From Bacteroidales bacterium (GTDB lineage Bacteria > Bacteroidota > Bacteroidia > Bacteroidales > UBA932): a stretch of 45,925 nucleotides of DNA. The translations under genes were made by a program, and so were the position numbers. Shown one piece after another: positions 41,224 through 45,925 of the stretch (the first letter of the stretch is position 1; the number at the start of each line of letters is the position of its first letter). The stretch lies in assembly GCA_017960545.1 (NCBI GenBank), contig JAGCYZ010000023.1:1-45925 (forward strand), in the 5' to 3' direction. A model generated the notes under the pieces. That model was not told where the DNA came from. It saw only the letters and a list, made by a program, of their open reading frames with translations, and did not search any database.

Positions 41224-42237
41224 CTACCTCATATAGGCAGCCAGGGGATGATTGGCGCTTTTAAGGGCCTGAATCACCATCCGGGCGGTCAGATCCGCCC
41301 CGTAGAAATTGCTGTGGGTGTTGTCTCCTTCTACAAACGCTTTCTTGGAATCTTCCGGTCCCGCACTCTGTATCCACTGCCCCGTGATTGCAGTCAGGTC
41401 AATGAGCGGCACGCTCTCCCTTGCGGCAATGGCACGCACTGCGGCCGGGAAATCCCCGTGGGAAGGGGCTATGGTACCGTCTGGGTTGAAGAAACGCCTC
41501 TCTACCGGAGTGAGCAACAGCGGAATGCCCTCCTGGGCGCGGACCCGGTCAATCATATACTTGATTTGCTGGGAATAGTGGTACCAGGCGCCCTGCCCGG
41601 GACCTTTCTCCTTCTCGTCATTGTGGCCGAACTCTATGAAGACATAATCTCCCGGCTTGAGCACGGAAAGGATCTTTTCGAATCTGTTCTCCGCAATGAA
41701 GGAACTGAGGGACGCTCCGCTTTCGGCATAATTGGCAATGCTCACCCTGTCGTCAAAGAAAAGCGGGAAAATCTGGCCCCAGCTGGTCCAGGGGGCATCG
41801 TCCTGGTTGGTAACGGTGGAGTCTCCGCAAAGGAAAACGGTGACTGCATCCTGAACGGGCTCTATAGTTACATCCTGCACGGCTCCCGGCGTGCCTTCGA
41901 AGGCCAACGTGAGCCATCCGTCCCAGTCGAGCCTTCCGCGTTCGGGGTTGAAACGGACATAATCCGCCCTGGACGCTCCTTCCTTTAGAATAGAGGGATC
42001 GCGGCGGTTAACCGTAAATGAAATTGTCTTGAACTCTCCGCGGGCCGTCTGCACTCCGCTTGCCATAAGCCGGCGCGTTTCCGCCCAGACGGTGGTTTCC
42101 GTAGCCTTCTTCTTATCCCCAAGGGTTACAGTGACCTTGTAATTACCGTCAGGGAGGGTATAAGTACGGATATCCGTCTGAGCCCTCAGAGGGAGGGCGG
42201 CGACAACGGCCAAAAGGAGTGCTGGTATTCTTTTCAT
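41224..42237 (-). CDS. SGNH/GDSL esterase, rhamnogalacturonan-acetylesterase type
   Basis: Exported esterase of 337 residues that probably removes acetyl groups from pectin or another polysaccharide (CE12-like; substrate is inference). It has a signal peptide (MKRIPALLLAVVAALPLRAQ), an N-terminal beta-sandwich (about 22-130) and the SGNH domain. Catalytic Ser140 lies in GDSTVTN (residues 138-144), the oxyanion residues in NYAESGASL and GHND (residues 204-207), and Asp305/His308 in DNTHSN. It overlaps the upstream GT4 gene at TAATG. Confidence 0.88.
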   Translation of the reverse strand: MKRIPALLLAVVAALPLRAQTDIRTYTLPDGNYKVTVTLGDKKKATETTVWAETRRLMASGVQTARGEFKTISFTVNRRDPSILKEGASRADYVRFNPERGRLDWDGWLTLAFEGTPGAVQDVTIEPVQDAVTVFLCGDSTVTNQDDAPWTSWGQIFPLFFDDRVSIANYAESGASLSSFIAENRFEKILSVLKPGDYVFIEFGHNDEKEKGPGQGAWYHYSQQIKYMIDRVRAQEGIPLLLTPVERRFFNPDGTIAPSHGDFPAAVRAIAARESVPLIDLTAITGQWIQSAGPEDSKKAFVEGDNTHSNFYGADLTARMVIQALKSANHPLAAYMR

Positions 42238-43415
42238 TATAGCGGATGTATCATCTTTGTCCTGTTAATCAGGGAGTTATATCGGTCTATGGCCTCTTCG
42301 GCTATGTCTTTCCAGGAGCGGACTATGGAAGCGGAGGCCTGAAGGCCTACGGCTTCCAGACGTCCGCGGTCCGCGTTCAGGCTTCTAAGCGCCGCCTCAA
42401 AATCCTCAGCGCTGTTTCCGATGAGGAAGCCGGACTCCCCGTCCTTGAGCATCCCCGATGCCGATGCCTCCCTGAGCATTATGGAAGGCGTATGCAGCGC
42501 GGCCGCCTCGCGTACCACCAGACCGTCTGTATCGTACAACGACGGGAACAGGAACAGGTCTGCTGCGGCATAATACTGCGTCAGCCTTGCCCTGTCCGTG
42601 AGCCTGCCCACAAAGCGCACTTTATCCTGGATGCCTTTTTCCTCCACTAGCTTCCTCATCTCATCGGCTGCATATCCGGTCCCAATGAAGAACATCTTGA
42701 ACGGAAGGTCATTTATGCGCCCCAGCGCCTCTATTGTGAGCCTGAGATTCTTTTCCCAGATATGCTGGCCCACGTAAAGCAGGACAAGTTCTCCGTCTGC
42801 GACGCCCAGTTTGCGGCGGGACTCTGCAAAGTATTCGGGAGAATACTCCCCCACCAGGTCGCAGCCGTTCTGCATCACTTCAATATTGCCTTTGTATCCG
42901 TAACTGTAAAGGACATCCTTCACCGATTCCTGGGGCACCCATACCTCATCTGCGGACTCATAGAAATTAACGATCCCCTTTACCACCGCGTCCAGCAACA
43001 GTTCGCCGGGAATGACACGGGCAAAGTCGTCTCTATACTTTGAATGGAACGTGGCCACCATTGGGATGCGCTGGCGTTTTGCCACATTCTGCGCAGCCCA
43101 TCCCGATGTAAACGGGCAGTGCGCGTGCACAATGCGGAACTGCCTGCGCATCAGCTTGGCCTTGAAGGCAGGATCCAAGTCCGATATTCCCGTAACATAT
43201 GGCGGCCTGAACGGCACTGCCACGGACAAATAGCTTAAAACCTCGTATTTCTTGTCAGAGTAATCCGCATCCTGGTTTTCAGGCGTTATCACGGTCACTC
43301 CTCCCACGCTCTCCTGCATCCAATGCGCATAGTTTTCCACGCACATTGCCACCCCGTCCATCACCGGCGGGAAGCTGTCATTGAACAGCCCGATATTCCT
43401 CAATTTGTTTGTCAT
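42237..43415 (-). CDS. GT4-family glycosyltransferase
   Basis: A 392-residue GT-B fold enzyme. N-terminal NIGLFNDSFPPVMDGVA (typical of GT4) and HAHCPFTSGWAAQN. The C-terminal nucleotide-sugar domain has YVGQHIWEKNLRLTIEAL (about 215-232) and FPSLYDTDGLVVREAAAL with the donor-binding glutamate. No signal peptide. Probably adds a sugar to a lipid, exopolysaccharide or glycan; the acceptor is unknown. First gene of the six-gene minus-strand block. Confidence 0.9.
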   Translation of the reverse strand: MTNKLRNIGLFNDSFPPVMDGVAMCVENYAHWMQESVGGVTVITPENQDADYSDKKYEVLSYLSVAVPFRPPYVTGISDLDPAFKAKLMRRQFRIVHAHCPFTSGWAAQNVAKRQRIPMVATFHSKYRDDFARVIPGELLLDAVVKGIVNFYESADEVWVPQESVKDVLYSYGYKGNIEVMQNGCDLVGEYSPEYFAESRRKLGVADGELVLLYVGQHIWEKNLRLTIEALGRINDLPFKMFFIGTGYAADEMRKLVEEKGIQDKVRFVGRLTDRARLTQYYAAADLFLFPSLYDTDGLVVREAAALHTPSIMLREASASGMLKDGESGFLIGNSAEDFEAALRSLNADRGRLEAVGLQASASIVRSWKDIAEEAIDRYNSLINRTKMIHPL

Positions 43416-43436
43416 AGTTCAGTTAAATATGCGTTT

Positions 43437-43444
43437 CAAATATA
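43437..43444 (-). promoter_or_regulatory. -7 element of the GT4-to-protease block
   Basis: TATATTTG on the minus strand matches TAnnTTTG, 21 nt before the ATG at 43415. Confidence 0.55.
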
Positions 43445-43556
43445 CTAAAAACTATTTCACATTATACATACAGCCCTTCCGCTCCATCAAGTGTTTTCGG
43501 AGGTACGAAGCACCGACGCAGGGGGTTTGGGGGGAACGCCCCCCAATGAATACATA
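43445..43556. repeat. Possible dispersed intergenic repeat with a GC-rich hairpin
   Basis: A G+C-rich stretch inside an otherwise AT-rich gap. It contains the exact hairpin TTGGGGGG-AACG-CCCCCCAA (43527-43546), with an 8-bp stem and no T-run, preceded by a short dyad around 43503-43515. No ORF of note. It looks like an interspersed Bacteroidales repeat, but I cannot check other copies and see none in this window. Confidence 0.4.
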
Positions 43557-43602
43557 GGACTACAAAAAAAGCCTGCCAATTGGCGGGCTTTTTTTGTAGT
43601 CC
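43557..43602. terminator. Long terminator hairpin of tRNA-Arg, copying its 3' end
   Basis: Two 22-nt arms (43557-43578 and 43581-43602) match with one mismatch: GGACTACAAAAAAAGCC at one side pairs with GGCTTTTTTTGTAGTCC at the other. The minus-strand A7 and T7 tracts flank a GC stem, a good intrinsic terminator for the tRNA in the minus direction and symmetric for the plus direction. The 43597-43602 arm is part of the tRNA acceptor 3' strand. Confidence 0.9.
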
Positions 43603-43668
43603 CTAGTGGAATCGAACCACTATTTAAGGTTTAGGAAACCTCCGTTCTATCCGTTGAACTAAGGGACC
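43597..43668 (-). tRNA. tRNA-Arg (anticodon CCT)
   Basis: A 72-nt minus-strand cloverleaf: acceptor GGTCCCT with AGGGACT, D-stem GTTC/GAAC, anticodon loop TTCCTAA (anticodon CCT, reading AGG), a 4-nt variable loop, and T-arm AGTGG-TTCGATT-CCACT. CCA is not encoded. It lies 14 bp after the rpmF stop without a consensus -7 box of its own (GTCCTTTG is the best, lacking the TA), so it is probably transcribed with rpmF. Confidence 0.92.
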
Positions 43669-43682
43669 GCGTCAAAGGACTG

Positions 43683-43865
43683 TTACTGTGCGTCCTTTAC
43701 AATGATCTGACGGCCTCTGTAGTAACCGCACTCAGGGCATACCCTGTGGTACAGAACAGTTGCGCCGCAGTTAGGGCAAGTGGCAAGTGTAGGGACAGGT
43801 GCGTGGTCGTGGGTACGCCTCTTGTCTCTCCTCTGCTTTGAAAGTTTATGTTTCGGATGTGCCAT
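43683..43865 (-). CDS. rpmF: 50S ribosomal protein L32
   Basis: A 60-residue ribosomal protein of the large subunit. N-terminal MAHPKHKLSKQRRDKRR and the zinc-ribbon cysteines CPNC and CPEC in the C-terminal half mark the zinc-binding L32 type. It follows the yceD-like gene by 20 bp, the usual order. In many Bacteroidales the next gene would be fabH, but here tRNA-Arg follows. Confidence 0.97.
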   Translation of the reverse strand: MAHPKHKLSKQRRDKRRTHDHAPVPTLATCPNCGATVLYHRVCPECGYYRGRQIIVKDAQ

Positions 43866-43885
43866 TGTTTTATATTTTTAAATTA

Positions 43886-44299
43886 TTATTTGCTCAAATA
43901 CTTTGTTACCTCCGGGTTGCATTCTTCTTCGGGATGGACTTTGATCATAGGGAGAGCAGTGCATACGTAGTCATATACATCCTGACTTAGGTCCAGGGCC
44001 TGGTCTGCGGTCAATTCATCATCTGTGAACGAGGTGTGAACCGGAATTTCAAGAGGGTCCAGACAACGGTCGCAGGCTACTGTGACGCTGCCGTCTATCT
44101 TGCTTTCAACCTCGAAGTCATAGTTGTGATTATATACGTCAGCTTCTACCTGAAGCTGCGCCGCAAGTATTTCTTCGTTTCCGAATGCTTCAAAGAACTC
44201 TTTTCCGACAGACCACTCAAAATGGTTGCTGCCTTCCCTGAGCACTTTAAGGGGTATCTCAAAGGGTTGCAAAGTTAAATAATTTTTTTCTATTATCAA
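43886..44299 (-). CDS. YceD-like (DUF177) protein, large-subunit rRNA-associated
   Basis: A 137-residue protein of the DUF177 family, conserved next to rpmF and linked to 23S rRNA or ribosome biogenesis. The conserved core is VACDRCLDPLEIPV, with two cysteines but no full zinc motif, and an acidic C-terminus (VHPEEECNPE). No ATG suits: the longest frame starts with TTG at 44299, overlapping the typA stop; another TTG lies at 44272. The core PFEIPLK begins at about residue 12 of the longer form, which favours the longer start. Confidence 0.8.
   Translation of the reverse strand: MIIEKNYLTLQPFEIPLKVLREGSNHFEWSVGKEFFEAFGNEEILAAQLQVEADVYNHNYDFEVESKIDGSVTVACDRCLDPLEIPVHTSFTDDELTADQALDLSQDVYDYVCTALPMIKVHPEEECNPEVTKYLSK
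44270..44277 (-). promoter_or_regulatory. Possible -7 element inside the 5' end of the yceD-like gene
   Basis: TAACTTTG on the minus strand matches TAnnTTTG, but it sits inside the predicted coding frame, with no ATG soon after. It could give a second transcript for rpmF, or be chance. Confidence 0.3.
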
Positions 44300-45925
44300 T
44301 CTTCCGAATCGCTATTTCTTTTTCTTGCAAGAGGATCGAGCAAAATTTTGCGGATTCTCATATGGTGAGGGGTGATTTCCACCATCTCATCGTCCTGGAT
44401 ATATTCCAGGGCCTCTTCCAAGGAAAACTTTATTGCAGGAGGAAGGAGTATCTTCTCGTCCGAACCAGAAGCCCTCACGTTGGTGAGCTTCTTTGTCTTG
44501 CAGATATTGATGTTAAGGTCCCTCTCGCGGGTGTGTTCGCCCACGACCGGCCCCGCATAAATCTCTTCGCCGGGCTCCACAAAAAAGCGGCCGCGGTCCT
44601 GCAGCTTGTCCATAGCGTAGGCGATGGCGGTGCCTGTGTCCAGCGACACCAGGGAGCCGTTGATACGCTTCTCTATATCACCTTTGTAGGGCTCGTAGTC
44701 TTTGAAGCGGTGCGACACCACGGCCTCTCCGGCGCTGGCGGTGAGCAGATTGCTGCGAAGACCCATCATACCGCGCGAGGGGATGTCAAAGTCCAGGTGG
44801 GTGCGGCCGTCGCGGGAATCCATATGCACCAGCGCGCCCTTGCGGCGTGTGGCCATCTCTATGGCACGGCCTACAAACTCGTCTGGTACGTCAATCGTCA
44901 GATTTTCAATGGGTTCGCAGCGCTGGCCGTTAATGGTCTTGTCCAGCACCTTGGGCTGGCCGACTTGCAGTTCGAAACCCTCGCGGCGCATAGTCTCTAT
45001 CAGTATGGACAGGTGCAGCACGCCGCGGCCATAGACCACAAAGGAGTCCGTGCCGACACCGGGCTTTACCCTCAGCGCCAGGTCTTTCTCCAGTTCGCGG
45101 TCCAGGCGCTCCTTGAGGTGGCGGCTGGTGACAAACTTGCCGTCCTTGCCAAAGAAGGGGGAGTCATTGATGGAGAAGAGCATACTCATCGTGGGCTCGT
45201 CCACGGCTATGGGCGGCAGCGCCTCGGGATTCTCGAAGTCGGCAATCGTGTCGCCGATCTCAAAATCGGCAATGCCTACCACTGCGCATATATCGCCGCA
45301 TCGGACCTCGTCTACGGTCTTTTTCTCAAGCCCTTCAAAAACCATCAGGTCCTTGATTTTCTGCTTCTGGATTATATCATAACGCTTGCAGAGCGAAATG
45401 CTGTCGTTTTTGTGCAGGGTCCCGCGGGTCAGGCGGCCGATGGCGATGCGGCCCACGTAAGGGCTGTATTCCAGCGACGAGATGAGCAGCTGCGGGGTGC
45501 CTTTTACGACTTCCGGGGCGGGAATCTCGTCTATAATGACGTCCAGCAGGGGCATAATGCTGTCTGTGGGCTTGCGCCAGTCGGTGGACATCCAGCCCTG
45601 CTTGGCGCTGCCGAACACTGTCTTGAAGTCCAGTTGTTCTTCTGTGGCGTTCAGGGTGAACATCAGGTCGAACACCTGCTCGTTGACAAAGTCGGGGCGG
45701 CAGTTGGGCTTGTCTACCTTATTGACCACCACGATGGGTTTCTTGCCCATCTCGATGGCCTTCTGCAGCACGAAGCGGGTCTGCGGCATCGTGCCCTCGA
45801 AGGCTTCTACCAGCAGCAGCACGCCGTAGGCCATATTGAGCACGCGCTCTACCTCGCCTCCGAAGTCGGCGTGGCCGGGAGTGTATATGATGTTGATTTT
45901 TACGCCCTTATAAGTGAGGGATACG
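44296..45925 (-). CDS. typA: Ribosome-associated GTPase TypA/BipA, N-terminus outside the window
   Basis: Translational GTPase. The minus-strand frame runs on past the first internal Met at 45843 to the window edge, so the start and roughly 75-80 N-terminal residues, including the P-loop, are missing. G4 [10 protein letters not shown], the domain-2 region, domain III/V blocks ([20 protein letters not shown]) and the C-terminal region [14 protein letters not shown] are intact. In the visible G3 region DTPGH reads YTPGH, NMADG reads NMAYG, VDAFEG reads VEAFEG, and GPMPQ reads GTMPQ. The first of these would normally abolish Mg/GTP handling. It may be real divergence or error near the edge. The stop overlaps the yceD-like start by 4 bp. 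Confidence 0.9.
   Translation of the reverse strand, partial: VSLTYKGVKINIIYTPGHADFGGEVERVLNMAYGVLLLVEAFEGTMPQTRFVLQKAIEMGKKPIVVVNKVDKPNCRPDFVNEQVFDLMFTLNATEEQLDFKTVFGSAKQGWMSTDWRKPTDSIMPLLDVIIDEIPAPEVVKGTPQLLISSLEYSPYVGRIAIGRLTRGTLHKNDSISLCKRYDIIQKQKIKDLMVFEGLEKKTVDEVRCGDICAVVGIADFEIGDTIADFENPEALPPIAVDEPTMSMLFSINDSPFFGKDGKFVTSRHLKERLDRELEKDLALRVKPGVGTDSFVVYGRGVLHLSILIETMRREGFELQVGQPKVLDKTINGQRCEPIENLTIDVPDEFVGRAIEMATRRKGALVHMDSRDGRTHLDFDIPSRGMMGLRSNLLTASAGEAVVSHRFKDYEPYKGDIEKRINGSLVSLDTGTAIAYAMDKLQDRGRFFVEPGEEIYAGPVVGEHTRERDLNINICKTKKLTNVRASGSDEKILLPPAIKFSLEEALEYIQDDEMVEITPHHMRIRKILLDPLARKRNSDSED

Noticed and set aside
43527-43546. GC-rich hairpin as an intrinsic terminator
   Set aside because: No T-run on either side, and a much better terminator lies 11 bp away.
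1-45925. CRISPR array, prophage or insertion sequence
   Set aside because: No spaced direct repeats, no integrase, transposase or phage structural gene, and genes are contiguous housekeeping and envelope operons.

Overview
The window is a gene-dense chromosomal segment (about 53-55% G+C by eye) of a Bacteroidales bacterium, probably an uncultured gut or rumen lineage. The placement rests on: Bacteroidetes-type -7 elements (TAnnTTTG) before most transcription units; almost no Shine-Dalgarno sequences; an ExbB / small membrane protein / ExbD / ExbD operon; a Porin_10-like porin, a BACON-LRR protein and a fused VKOR-DsbA; and tRNAs without an encoded CCA. The genus is inference. I see no prophage, insertion sequence, CRISPR array, integrase or SusCD polysaccharide locus.

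Layout. 1-3466: tRNA-fMet and hisS (minus) diverge from sppA (plus). 3505-7880: a 1069-residue GH54 alpha-L-arabinofuranosidase lipoprotein with NEW3, lamin-tail and beta-repeat modules, followed after 8 bp by a VKOR-DsbA disulfide-forming protein. 7877-9612: DoxX/MauE-like protein and tmk (minus). 9652-10616: folP (plus) converging on an FtsB/DivIC-like gene (minus). 10661-17334: a five-gene plus-strand operon with a nucleotidyltransferase, a CPBP protease, an AmgK-like kinase fused to a RapZ C-terminal domain, a MurU-like uridylyltransferase and a large porin. 17341-20517: ABC permease and M13 lipoprotein peptidase (minus). 20592-23111: BASS-type transporter and a BACON-LRR-thioredoxin-fold protein. 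23112-25652: secreted helical-repeat protein, NOL1/NOP2/Sun RNA methyltransferase and SRPBCC protein (minus). 25701-30338: Nudix hydrolase, queA, dprA, tatD, ansA. 30462-32827: exbB, a membrane protein, exbD, exbD. 32903-35644: asnS, udk, TonB-like protein. 35631-43415: a six-gene minus-strand block (GT4 glycosyltransferase, SGNH esterase, unknown anchored protein, acyl-CoA synthetase, dCMP deaminase, S41 protease). 43557-45925: terminator, tRNA-Arg, rpmF, yceD-like gene and typA, cut by the window end.

Most genes are housekeeping. The parts that act together most interestingly are: (i) the kinase-RapZ fusion with MurU, which looks like amino-sugar (MurNAc) salvage with a built-in GlcN6P-type sensor; (ii) the cysteine-containing GH54 lipoprotein beside its own likely disulfide machinery; and (iii) the energy-transduction operon with its extra membrane subunit.

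Gene packing is extreme. All five convergent pairs overlap or lie within 6 bp with no terminator between them. Several -7 elements lie 5-6 nt before an ATG, suggesting leaderless mRNAs. Promoters overlap stop codons or terminators. At the window edge typA carries D-to-Y changes at normally conserved GTPase positions, which may be biological or an assembly-edge artefact.
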